Shown here: one piece after another, positions 16,959-24,855 of the stretch | Position numbering within the stretch: position 1 is the stretch's first letter | Layout of the letters: each line of letters opens with the position of its first letter | Assembly (NCBI RefSeq): GCF_040549485.1 | Contig: NZ_JBEPTK010000001.1 | Span: 310,001 to 374,000, forward strand | Reading direction: 5' to 3' | Length of the DNA stretch: 64,000 nt | Origin: Constrictibacter sp. MBR-5 | GTDB taxonomy: Bacteria; Pseudomonadota; Alphaproteobacteria; JAJUGE01 | Translations under genes and position numbers: made by a program | The notes under the pieces: model-generated | The model's input: the letters and a program-made list of their open reading frames with translations, nothing else | The model's database searches: none | Told to the model about the DNA's origin: nothing

Positions 16959-18788
16959 GTGTCGGAAGCGGCCTTTCCTCCCATAGGCGACTACGCGCTC
17001 ATCGGGGATTCGCGTTCGTCGGCTCTCGTCTCCAGGGCGGGGGCGATCGAATGGCTCTGCTGGCCCGACTATGCGAGTCCGTCGGTCTTTGCCGCCATAC
17101 TCGACCGCGAGCGCGGCGGAGCGTTCAGTATCGGATCGGCGTCCCAGGCACGGACGAGCCGACGCTATCTCGACGACACGGCGATCCTCGAAACGCTGTT
17201 CACGACCGCGGACGGTCGGTTCCGCCTGGTCGATTTCATGCCGATCCCCACCGACCGGACGCTGCAGCCGCAGCGGGAGATCCTGCGGCTCGTGGAGGCG
17301 CTCGACGGCACGCCGGAGGTGGATGTCCACTACCGACCGAGGCCCGACTATGGCCGCAAGGCCCCGCGGATCGCCTCGCGCGGTCGTCTGGGCTGGCTCG
17401 TCGAGCACAGGGGGCAGACGTTCCGCCTGACGTCAGACATACCGCTCGAGCGGAACGGCGGAGACCTTTCCGGACGAATCCGTTTGATGACGGGCGAGCG
17501 TCGATGGCTGACGCTGACGCATGTCTGCGCCGACGTCGGCATCGTGCCGCCGCACGGCGCCGAAGCCGACCGCAAGCTGACCGCCACGGCGGAATGGTGG
17601 CGGCACTGGACCGGCCACTGCACCTATCGCGGCCCCGATGCCGCGATGGTCCGGCGTAGCGTGATCACGCTGAAGCTGCTCGCCCACATCCTCTCCGGCG
17701 CCGTGATCGCAGCCCCCACGACCTCGCTGCCGGAGGTCGAGGGCGGCAGCAGCAACTGGGACTACCGTTACTGCTGGCTGCGCGACGCCTCGCTCACCCT
17801 GCGCGCGTTCGCGGACCTCGGCTTCATCGACGAGGGAGCGGCTTTCCTGCGTTGGCTGCTCCTCGCCAGCGCACGCACGCACCCTGAGCTCCAGGTCCTG
17901 TACGACGTCTACGGCCGGACGAGGCTGCACGAGGTCGAGTTGGACCATCTCTCCGGCTATCGGGGCGCGCGTCCGGTGCGGGTGGGCAACGCCGCAGAAA
18001 CGCAGCTTCAGCTCGACGTCTACGGTCAGGTCGCGACGGCCGCCGCGGATTTCGCCATGCGCGATCAGGTCGTGGACAGCCATGAGCGACGGCTGCTGAC
18101 CGGCTTCGGCGACGTGGTCTGCCGCCGCTGGTGCGAGCCCGACAACGGCATCTGGGAGGTCCGCGGCGGCCGCCGCCACCACACATTCTCGAAGCTCATG
18201 TGCTGGGTGGCGCTCGACGCGCTGCTGCGACTGTACGAAGACGGGGCGATCGCGGTCGACGCCGCGCGCTTCGCCAGTGTGCGTGACGAAATCCGCGAGA
18301 CCATCGAGACCCGCGGCTTCGACAGCGAACTGGGCAGCTTCGTCGGCGTGCTCGACGAGAAGCTGCTCGACTCGGCGCTCCTGCTGATGCCGCGCTACGG
18401 CTTCATCGCCGCCGATGATCCGCGCATGACGGGGACCTACCGGCATCTGGTCGAGAAGCTCGGAAGCGGCGGCTTCCTGCGCCGCTACTGCGCAGCCTTC
18501 GACCCGATGAACGCGTCGGAGCACGCCTTCGGCATCGTCGGCTTCTGGGCCGTCGACTATCTCGCGCGCGCCGGGCGCATCGACGAAGCGGAAAGCCGCT
18601 TCCAAGCCCTCCTCGGCGAAGCGAACGACCTCGGCCTGTTCGCGGAAGAGACGGACGCCGGGACAGGACAGCTGTTCGGCAACTTCCCGCAGGCCTTCAC
18701 CCATGTGGGACTCATCAGCGCGGCCCTCGCCCTGGAGGCGGCCAGGGCCCGCGCGCACGGCGACACGCGACGGAGTGCAATCGCATGA
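16959..18788 (+). CDS. Glycoside hydrolase family 15 protein (glucoamylase/trehalase-like)
   Basis: A 609-residue cytoplasmic GH15 enzyme without signal peptide. The N-terminal beta-sandwich begins with PPIGDYALIGDSRSSALVS and WLCWPDYASPSVFAAILD. The (alpha/alpha)6 barrel has NWDYRYCWLRDASLTLRAF (about residue 266), DNGIWEVRGGRRHHTFSKLM (about 395; first catalytic Glu region) and LFGNFPQAFTHVGLI near the C-terminus (second Glu region just before it). Family members cleave alpha-glucosidic bonds, including trehalose and maltooligosaccharides. Start GTG 16959 has AGGAG 6 nt upstream. The next gene overlaps its stop by four bases, forming a three-gene operon with a membrane protein and an SDR. 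Confidence 0.92.
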   Translation: MSEAAFPPIGDYALIGDSRSSALVSRAGAIEWLCWPDYASPSVFAAILDRERGGAFSIGSASQARTSRRYLDDTAILETLFTTADGRFRLVDFMPIPTDRTLQPQREILRLVEALDGTPEVDVHYRPRPDYGRKAPRIASRGRLGWLVEHRGQTFRLTSDIPLERNGGDLSGRIRLMTGERRWLTLTHVCADVGIVPPHGAEADRKLTATAEWWRHWTGHCTYRGPDAAMVRRSVITLKLLAHILSGAVIAAPTTSLPEVEGGSSNWDYRYCWLRDASLTLRAFADLGFIDEGAAFLRWLLLASARTHPELQVLYDVYGRTRLHEVELDHLSGYRGARPVRVGNAAETQLQLDVYGQVATAAADFAMRDQVVDSHERRLLTGFGDVVCRRWCEPDNGIWEVRGGRRHHTFSKLMCWVALDALLRLYEDGAIAVDAARFASVRDEIRETIETRGFDSELGSFVGVLDEKLLDSALLLMPRYGFIAADDPRMTGTYRHLVEKLGSGGFLRRYCAAFDPMNASEHAFGIVGFWAVDYLARAGRIDEAESRFQALLGEANDLGLFAEETDAGTGQLFGNFPQAFTHVGLISAALALEAARARAHGDTRRSAIA

Positions 18789-19282
18789 TCGCGCAGCTGC
18801 TGGCGAAGCTCGACCAGATCCTGCTCTGGGGCTGCGTCGCGACCGCCGCCATGACGACGCTGATGGAGGGCGCGCAGCAGTTCCGCCTCTCGCGGATGAG
18901 CCTGCCTTTCCTGTTCGGCACGATCTTCTCCGACAACCGGCGAGAGGCGCTCGTCTACGGGTTCGTCGCCTATGCGACGGGCGGGCTGCTGTTTTCGTTC
19001 CTCTACGCGGCGATGTTCGAGAGCATCGGGCGGGCCGACTGGTGGATCGGCGCCATCATCGGCCTCGCCCACACGGCCTTCCTGCTCGTCGTCTTTCTGC
19101 CGCTGCTCGCGCGGCTGCACCCGCGCATGGCGAACGAGTATGACGGCCCCAGCGCCATTCGCCGCATCGAGCCGCCGGGGCCGCTCGGCCTGCACTACGG
19201 CCGGCCCACGCCGCTGGTCACCCTGGTCGGCCAGACGGTCTTCGGCCTCATTCTCGGAACCTTCTATCCGATGCCGCTTTGA
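18785..19282 (+). CDS. Conserved membrane protein of unknown function
   Basis: A 165-residue protein with about four hydrophobic segments (residues 8-25, 55-78, 85-108, 145-160). The start ATG 18785 overlaps the stop of the GH15 gene in ATGA. The sequence between helices contains RLSRMSLPFLFGTIFSDNR and a C-terminal GLHYGRPTPLVTLVGQ. I recognise no named domain. Position between a GH15 enzyme and an SDR suggests they serve one function, perhaps in sugar or storage metabolism at the membrane, but nothing in the sequence fixes this. Confidence 0.8.
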   Translation: MIAQLLAKLDQILLWGCVATAAMTTLMEGAQQFRLSRMSLPFLFGTIFSDNRREALVYGFVAYATGGLLFSFLYAAMFESIGRADWWIGAIIGLAHTAFLLVVFLPLLARLHPRMANEYDGPSAIRRIEPPGPLGLHYGRPTPLVTLVGQTVFGLILGTFYPMPL

Positions 19283-19311
19283 CGCACCGAGACATCGAAC
19301 AGGAGCATCAG

Positions 19312-20334
19312 ATGCTGCAGCAGGTCATCGCGATCACCGGCGCTTCGGCAGGCGTGGGACGTGCCGCCGCGGTCGCCTTCGGCAGGCGCGGCGCCGCCGT
19401 CGCCCTGATCGCCCGCAGCCTGTCCGGCCTCGAGTCCGCCGCAGAGGAAGTGCGTGCCGCAGGCGGTCGTGCATTGCCGCTCGTCGCCGACGTCTCGGAT
19501 CCCAGTGCGCTGGCCGCCGCAGCATCGGAGGCCGAGCGGGCGCTCGGTCCGATCGACGTCTGGGTCAACGCGGCGATGGTGACCATCTTCGGCGAAGTGG
19601 AGCAGATGACACCCGAGGAGGTCCGACGCGTGACCGAGGTGACCTACCTCGGCACCGTCAACGGCACCATGGCGGCCCTGCACCGCATGCAAGAGCGCGG
19701 ACACGGCACCATCGTCCAGGTCGGGTCCGCCCTCGCCTACCGGTCCATACCGCTTCAGTCGGCCTATTGCGGCGCCAAGGCGGCGGTCCGCGGCTTCACC
19801 GATTCGCTCCGCTGCGAGCTGATCCACCAGGGCAGCGCCGTGCGCCTCACCATGGTCCAACTGCCGGCGGTGAACACGCCGCAGTTCGAATGGGCGCGGG
19901 CCTATCTGCCCCACCATCCGCAGCCCGTGCCGCCGATCTTCGAACCGGAGGTCGCGGCGGACGCCATCCTTTGGGCGGCCGAGCATCCGGCGCGCGAGTA
20001 TGTCGTCGGGGCGAGTTCGGCCATGGCGATTCTCGGCCAGAAGGTCGCGCCCGGCCTGCTCGATCGCTACCTCGCCTCGACCGCCTATGCCGGGCAACAG
20101 ACGGCGGAGCCGATCTCGCTCGACCGGGCCGACAACCTGTTCCATCCGGTGGAGGGGCTGCACGCCACCCGCGGCCGCTTCACCCGGGAATCACGCGGCC
20201 ACAGCCTGCAGTTCGAGGCCGTCAAGCACGCCGGCACCATCGGCCTGGCCGCGCTCGCGCTGCTCGCAGGGGCGACACTGGCGGCAACTGCGACGATGCG
20301 GAAGGACCCGCCGCGGACAGGCGCGGCGGCCTGA
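19312..20334 (+). CDS. SDR-family oxidoreductase with C-terminal membrane anchor
   Basis: A 340-residue short-chain dehydrogenase. It shows the cofactor motif TGASAGVG (about residue 9), VNAAM in place of NNAG (about 86), the Ser in VQVGSALAYRS and the YCGAKAAVRG active-site Tyr/Lys. It is about 90 residues longer than a classical SDR. The extra C-terminal part ends in a hydrophobic helix (GTIGLAALALLAGATLAA), suggesting a membrane tail. ATG 19312 has an AGGAG site 6-8 nt upstream; a TTG at 19279 is in frame but unsupported. It is the third gene of the GH15 operon. The substrate is unknown. Confidence 0.9.
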   Translation: MLQQVIAITGASAGVGRAAAVAFGRRGAAVALIARSLSGLESAAEEVRAAGGRALPLVADVSDPSALAAAASEAERALGPIDVWVNAAMVTIFGEVEQMTPEEVRRVTEVTYLGTVNGTMAALHRMQERGHGTIVQVGSALAYRSIPLQSAYCGAKAAVRGFTDSLRCELIHQGSAVRLTMVQLPAVNTPQFEWARAYLPHHPQPVPPIFEPEVAADAILWAAEHPAREYVVGASSAMAILGQKVAPGLLDRYLASTAYAGQQTAEPISLDRADNLFHPVEGLHATRGRFTRESRGHSLQFEAVKHAGTIGLAALALLAGATLAATATMRKDPPRTGAAA

Positions 20335-20358
20335 CCGACCGCCGCGGCCGATCAGGCC
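20328..20358. terminator. Hairpin spanning the two stop codons of convergent genes
   Basis: GGCCTGA at 20328-20334 and TCAGGCC at 20352-20358 are inverted repeats that contain the stop codons of the SDR and Rieske genes. The inner part is also GC-rich. It may act as a bidirectional terminator; no T-run is present. Confidence 0.35.
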
Positions 20359-20789
20359 TCGACCACCACGTACTGCTCTTCGACGGTCACCGGAAAGGTC
20401 TCCGCCTGGAGCGTCTCCGGTTCGCCCTCGACCGCCCCGGCACAGGCGAGTTCGGCGCCGGCGGCGACGGCGACCGCGAAGGCCGGAGTCTTCAACCGGT
20501 CGGGATCGATGCGCGAACGGCCGGTACGGATGTCGAACTCCCAGCCGTGCCACGGGCAGCGCAGGATCTCCCCACGACGGGTATAGGCGTAGTCGCCCGG
20601 CTCGTTCGCCTCGACCAGGCCGATCAGCTTGCCTTCGCACAGGCTGCCGCCCTGGTGCGGGCAGCGGTCGAGGATGCCGAAGAACTCGCCGTCGACGTTG
20701 AAGACGACGACCGGCCGGCCCTTCACCATGACGCGCTTGCGGCTGCCCGGCGGAATGTCGCGGACCGGGGCGACGACGTGTTTCGACAT
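20352..20789 (-). CDS. Rieske [2Fe-2S] protein
   Basis: A 145-residue soluble Rieske protein. The two cluster-binding motifs are CPHQGGSLCEG (about residue 43) and CPWHGWEFDIRTG (about residue 78), giving the two Cys and two His ligands. The insertion between them (VEANEPGDYAYTRRGE) is typical of small Rieske ferredoxin-like proteins that come with oxygenases or hydrolases. It lies 7 nt downstream of the second amidohydrolase, in the same operon, so it is probably an electron carrier or regulator in the same pathway. The substrate is unknown. Confidence 0.92.
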   Translation of the reverse strand: MSKHVVAPVRDIPPGSRKRVMVKGRPVVVFNVDGEFFGILDRCPHQGGSLCEGKLIGLVEANEPGDYAYTRRGEILRCPWHGWEFDIRTGRSRIDPDRLKTPAFAVAVAAGAELACAGAVEGEPETLQAETFPVTVEEQYVVVEA

Positions 20790-20796
20790 GCCTGCC

Positions 20797-21924
20797 TCAG
20801 AGCCTGTCGGCGTAGACCGCGCGGGCGTTGTCCATGAAGAACTTCTGCCGCTGCGCCTCGCCGACCTTGGGGGGCAGCACGAACTGCGGATCGTCGAAGT
20901 CCCAGTGCGGATAGTCGGTCGCGAACAGCAGCCTGTCCCAGCCGATCCAGTCGATGGTGTCGAGCAGGTGCTTGCGCGGCTCCGGCTCCTCCATCGGCTG
21001 CGTCGTCAGCCACACCTGCCGACGGATATATTCGGACGGCAGCATCGAGAGATGCGGCGTCTCGTCGTGCATGCGGGTCGCGAGCTTGTCGAGCCGCCAC
21101 GCCAGCGGCGGCAGCCAGGCGAAGCCGCTCTCGACCAGCACCAGCTTCAGCGTCGGCAGCCGCTCGAACACGCCCTCGAAGATCATGCTGGTCAGCAGCG
21201 CCTGGCTGCACTGCGAGTGGCCGACCATCTCCTCGATGTAATAGGAGGGCCAGCCGCTGCCCGACACCGGCGAGCCGCCGTAGCCGAAGGCGTGGATCGC
21301 GACCGGCAGCCCGGCCGCGGCGGCGGCCTCGTAGATCGGCCAGTAGCGGCGCTGGCCGGCGGGATCGGCGGTGCGGCTGAGCAGCAGGACCTGGGCATAG
21401 TCGCGATTGCCGGCGCAGCGCTCGATCTCGCGCGCCGAGGCGGCACCATCCTCGTAGGGCACCACGATGGAGGCCTTGAGGCGCGGCTCCTTCGACGTCC
21501 ACTCCGCCACCTGCCACTCGTTGATGGCGCGGCAATAGGCGATGGCGAAATCCAGGTTCTGCATCCCCTGCCCGCTGCGCAGCGGATTGAGAATGCCGAG
21601 CTGCACGTTCAGCGGGTCGAGATGGTGCTCGCGCATGAATTCCAGGTCGCTGCCCGGCCGGCCGCCGTTCGGCGGATAGGCGTCGCGGCGTGCGGCGTCC
21701 GGCTGGCCCTTCGGATAGGCCGGCCCGTTCTGGTATCCGTGACGCGGCAGGGACCCGTAGGTCTGCATGTGGTGCTGCCAGCGCTTGTCGAGGAAGGGGA
21801 AGACCTCCTTCTCGATCGACTTGGGGCTGGGATGGATGTCGCAGTCGGCGATGGCGATCCGCGTCTGCGCCGGGCGCCGCGCCGTCGGGCGATCGAGGAC
21901 CTGGGTATCCATGGGGGCGGTCAT
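20797..21924 (-). CDS. Amidohydrolase-family protein (amidohydrolase 2 type), copy B
   Basis: A 375-residue TIM-barrel metal-dependent hydrolase or decarboxylase. Metal-ligand features are DCDIHPS (about residue 28), VAIHAFGYGG (about 215), and LLFATDYPHWDFDDPQ (about 325), which fit the DxH, H and D positions of the ACMSD/gamma-resorcylate decarboxylase superfamily. The start ATG 21924 overlaps the stop of copy A in ATGA. It is paralogous to copy A along its whole length. The exact reaction cannot be read from the sequence. Confidence 0.9.
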   Translation of the reverse strand: MTAPMDTQVLDRPTARRPAQTRIAIADCDIHPSPKSIEKEVFPFLDKRWQHHMQTYGSLPRHGYQNGPAYPKGQPDAARRDAYPPNGGRPGSDLEFMREHHLDPLNVQLGILNPLRSGQGMQNLDFAIAYCRAINEWQVAEWTSKEPRLKASIVVPYEDGAASAREIERCAGNRDYAQVLLLSRTADPAGQRRYWPIYEAAAAAGLPVAIHAFGYGGSPVSGSGWPSYYIEEMVGHSQCSQALLTSMIFEGVFERLPTLKLVLVESGFAWLPPLAWRLDKLATRMHDETPHLSMLPSEYIRRQVWLTTQPMEEPEPRKHLLDTIDWIGWDRLLFATDYPHWDFDDPQFVLPPKVGEAQRQKFFMDNARAVYADRL

Positions 21925-23033
21925 TGCACCGTCTCCGTCAGGCGGGCGTACGTCGCCCGCGGGTTGTCGACCATGATCTTCCGAACAAGGTCGGGCGACA
22001 GCCCCTCCGGCAACGCCGCGTCGCCGTCGAACTGCCAGTGCGGATAGTCGGTCGAGAACAGCAGCAGCTCGTCGGAGCGCATGTGGTCGATCAGCCGCTC
22101 CAACTGCTCCGGATGCGGTGGGCCGTCGACGGGCTGCAGGGTGAAGCGGACATGCTCGCGCACGATCTCGACGGGCGGGCGGTCCACCCAGGGGATCTCC
22201 ATGCGCAGCCCCTTCCAGTACTTGCCGAGCCGCCAGAGGTGCGCCGGCAGCCAGGTGAAGCCGCTCTCGATCATGACGACCTTGAGCGCCGGGAACTTGG
22301 CGAAGACGCCCTCGCAGATCAGGCTGGTCAGCGTCTGCTGGAAGGCGAGCGCCTGGGCCGCATAATCCTCGGTGTAATAGTTCGGCCAGCCGACCGGGGT
22401 GACCGGGTGCTTGTAGGCGCCGCCGGCATGGATGCCGACCGGCAGGCCGTGGCGCTCCGCCGCCTCGTAGATCGGCCAGTAGCGGCGGCGGCCGAGCGGC
22501 ATCTCGTCCATCGCCAGCATCAGCACCTGGACGAAGCGGCGGTCGGCGGCGCAGCGCTCGATCTCTTCCACCGCCGCCTCGGGCGACTGCGGCGAGATCA
22601 CGATGGAGGCGCGCAGGCGCGGTTCGCGGTCGAGCCACTCGCGCGCCATCCAGTCGTTCACCGCCCGCGCGAAGCCGGCCGCCATGTCTTCGGAGAAGAA
22701 GAGCTGCACCCCGTACAGGCAGTTGCAGATGGCGAGGCTGGTGCCGAAGCCGTCGAGCGCCTGGGTACGCAGCATCTCGAGGCTGGTGCCCGCCTTGCCC
22801 GACGCGGGCCGCCAGTCCGGCCGCGCCGTCAGCGGCGCGTTGTTCGGATAGGCGACGGAGTCCAGTTCGTGCACGCCGCGCTGCTCGACCATGTCGCGCC
22901 AGTGGTCGCTCAAATAGGGCAGCAGCGCCTTGATGCTGGGCACCGCCGGGTGGATATCGCAGTCGATTCCGCCGGCGGGAACCCGGCTGCCGCCTGCCTG
23001 ACCCGAACCGGGCATGGGTGGATGGGCGTTCAC
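21921..23033 (-). CDS. Amidohydrolase-family protein (amidohydrolase 2 type), copy A
   Basis: A 370-residue enzyme parallel to copy B: GIDCDIHPAVPS (about residue 22), LPVGIHAGGAYKHP (about 200), VMIESGFTWLPAHLWRL and LLFSTDYPHWQFDGD (about 325). GTG 23033 is preceded by GGGAGAG and is the best start; the open frame continues upstream without support. It heads a three-gene operon (copy A, copy B, Rieske protein). The two copies are divergent enough to have separate substrates or to form a heteromer. Enzymes of this family hydrolyse or decarboxylate cyclic or aromatic compounds. Confidence 0.9.
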   Translation of the reverse strand: MNAHPPMPGSGQAGGSRVPAGGIDCDIHPAVPSIKALLPYLSDHWRDMVEQRGVHELDSVAYPNNAPLTARPDWRPASGKAGTSLEMLRTQALDGFGTSLAICNCLYGVQLFFSEDMAAGFARAVNDWMAREWLDREPRLRASIVISPQSPEAAVEEIERCAADRRFVQVLMLAMDEMPLGRRRYWPIYEAAERHGLPVGIHAGGAYKHPVTPVGWPNYYTEDYAAQALAFQQTLTSLICEGVFAKFPALKVVMIESGFTWLPAHLWRLGKYWKGLRMEIPWVDRPPVEIVREHVRFTLQPVDGPPHPEQLERLIDHMRSDELLLFSTDYPHWQFDGDAALPEGLSPDLVRKIMVDNPRATYARLTETVQ

Positions 23034-23208
23034 GTCTCTCTCCCGCGGCCCGCCTCGGCGCCGCGCGGACGCCGGCAATCTGTCCGGACCTTCTTATGCC
23101 CAAATTTGAGGCCGGGGCCCCCGGATGTCAAACGGAGCGGCGCCGCGCCCGGCGAAAACCAGGGGCGGCGAGCATCCGATCAATTGCGAAGCTTGCCGTT
23201 CAAGAGGA

Positions 23209-23733
23209 TCAAGAGACAGAGTGCGTGCTTGCCTCGCGCTCCGCCGCCGTTTGCGAGGCTCTCCAGAGCCTGACCACATCCCTGACACGCGAATGCAGCA
23301 GCCTGGCGTCTGCCTCGCCCAATTTCTTGTTCATGTCGTAGTCGGCGTCGTGCCGCTTCGCCTGAGCATCCAAAAAGGCCCTGGCCAAATCGCGCACGAA
23401 TCTCGGAGTGGCGACGGCATCATTCGCGGCTGTCGGCGATCCCAGAAACGCCGCGACCGAAGGATCGACCATCGTCCCGCGCACCTTGTCCAGGGCACTC
23501 TTGACGTCGGCGTGCGCCACCGTCCGCGAGATGATGCGGCGACGGACGCGCAGATCATTGTGTGTGCCGACGACCCGCTGCCCGACCTCATCCAGGATGA
23601 AATGAAACAGAGCATAGTAACTGGTCGAGATGCTCCGCCGGACGCGCGCAACGGGCAACCGCCCCCTCTGCCCTGCCCGGCGGGCAATCAGACGTCGCGC
23701 GGCATCGAGGAGTTCCTCGTCGTATGTCGGCAT
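23209..23733 (-). CDS. HEPN-like helical protein, second gene of a coupled pair
   Basis: A 174-residue, mostly helical protein. The stretch RRSISTSYYALFHFILDEVG (residues 33-52) resembles the start of HEPN-type domains (RAVSxAYYAxFH), and RHDADYDMNKKLGEADARLL near the C-terminus resembles their last helices. Many HEPN proteins are RNases acting as toxins or in phage defence, with an R-x4-6-H motif; here the closest match is SRTVAH, which is not canonical, so activity is uncertain. The start codon overlaps the stop of the upstream 86-aa gene by one base (TAATG), so the two are translated together. Two-gene layout is toxin-antitoxin-like. Confidence 0.6.
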   Translation of the reverse strand: MPTYDEELLDAARRLIARRAGQRGRLPVARVRRSISTSYYALFHFILDEVGQRVVGTHNDLRVRRRIISRTVAHADVKSALDKVRGTMVDPSVAAFLGSPTAANDAVATPRFVRDLARAFLDAQAKRHDADYDMNKKLGEADARLLHSRVRDVVRLWRASQTAAEREASTHSVS

Positions 23734-23993
23734 TAAGCCGCATCCGAAAAGCGCACGCTGGGATAACGCTCGTCGACCTCTCCGATCGCGTCTTCTACGA
23801 TCTCGAGCAGCCTCATCAGGTCTTCGTCACGCGGTGCAACACCGGGCCCCACCTGCACCATGACCCGCAGAAATTCGCCGCCCTCATCGTCACGGTCGGA
23901 TTCCAGTGCGATATCCTGGATCGGGACAGCCAGGGAAGAGGCCTCGATCGCTGCAAAAGCTCGCTGCCTCAGCGTTGCAAGATCGCTCTGCAT
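23733..23993 (-). CDS. Small acidic protein paired with the HEPN-like gene
   Basis: An 86-residue acidic protein from ATG 23993, which has a strong GGAGG site; an ATG at 24011 is in frame but less well placed. The stop TAA shares a base with the ATG of the HEPN-like gene. The middle reads as beta strands (GGEFLRVMVQV) and the end as a helix (EDLMRLLEIVEDAIGEVDER). I recognise no family. Size, acidity, position before the HEPN-like gene and coupled translation fit an antitoxin or partner subunit, which is inference. Confidence 0.6.
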   Translation of the reverse strand: MQSDLATLRQRAFAAIEASSLAVPIQDIALESDRDDEGGEFLRVMVQVGPGVAPRDEDLMRLLEIVEDAIGEVDERYPSVRFSDAA

Positions 23994-24148
23994 CTTATCC
24001 TCCAGTCGCAACAGAGACCGAGATTAGCAGGTCGCCCAACGCATCGGCTCGGGCAAATCTCTTGTTCAACCCCGGCGGCGCACCGATCTGAATCTCGCCA
24101 CAGCACCTTCGACTGTGATCGTCCACGACGCTAGGAAGGCAAACCGGC

Positions 24149-24850
24149 ATGGGCATCGTCGAGACCATCGCCATCACCATGGGCCTAGGCTGGGCGAGCG
24201 GCTTCAACCTCTACGCCGCCATGCTGACGCTCGGACTGCTCGGCGCCACCGACTCCATGGTCCTGCCGGAGGGGCTGACGATCCTGCAGCATCCGGCGGT
24301 GATCGCGGCCGCCGGCTTCATGTATTTCATTGAGTTCTTCGCCGACAAGACGCCCGGCGTCGATACCGCCTGGGACACCGTCCACACCTTCATCCGCATC
24401 CCGGCCGGCGCCGTGCTGGCGGCGATGGCCGTGGGCGACGTGTCGCCGGTGGCGGAGACGGTGGCGCTGATCGTCGGCGGCGGCATGGCGGCGACCGCCC
24501 ATGCGACCAAGGCCGGGACGCGCATGCTCATCAACACCTCGCCCGAGCCCTTCAGCAACTGGACGGCGTCGGTGGCCGAGGACGTCGCGGTGGTGGGGGG
24601 CCTGTGGCTGGCCCTGGCGAACCCGGGGCTCTTCCTGGTCCTGCTGGCCGCGGCACTGGTCGCGATGATCTGGCTGCTGCCGAAGATCTGGCGCGGCCTG
24701 AAGGCGGTCGCCGCACGCATCCGCGGCTGGCTCGGCGGGACGCCCGACGCCCCCGAACCCAGCGCGACGAACCGCACCGACCTTACCGACGGCGATGCGA
24801 GCTTCACCCTGGCCCTCGATCGCGGCCGGCCGGGCGACCGCCCGGCCTGA
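24149..24850 (+). CDS. DUF4126 membrane protein
   Basis: A 233-residue inner-membrane protein starting MGIVETIAITMGLGWASGFN, the standard DUF4126 opening, followed by FIEFFADKTPGVDTAWDTVH (about residue 62), a hallmark of this family, and several hydrophobic helices to about residue 195. The C-terminal 40 residues are polar and variable. No function is established for DUF4126. It is convergent with the MFS exporter gene, with only 5 nt between stops. Confidence 0.9.
   Translation: MGIVETIAITMGLGWASGFNLYAAMLTLGLLGATDSMVLPEGLTILQHPAVIAAAGFMYFIEFFADKTPGVDTAWDTVHTFIRIPAGAVLAAMAVGDVSPVAETVALIVGGGMAATAHATKAGTRMLINTSPEPFSNWTASVAEDVAVVGGLWLALANPGLFLVLLAAALVAMIWLLPKIWRGLKAVAARIRGWLGGTPDAPEPSATNRTDLTDGDASFTLALDRGRPGDRPA
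24828..24847. terminator. Hairpin at the end of the DUF4126 gene
   Basis: GGCCGGGC / GCCCGGCC form an 8-bp stem with a GACC loop, ending just before the DUF4126 stop codon at a convergent junction. It could terminate transcription from both sides. No strong T-run follows. Confidence 0.42.
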
Positions 24851-24855
24851 CCCCC

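Noticed and set aside
20797-23033. Misassembly or simple tandem repeat of one amidohydrolase gene
   Set aside because: The two copies share motifs but differ throughout in sequence, so they are old paralogues rather than a recent or artefactual repeat.
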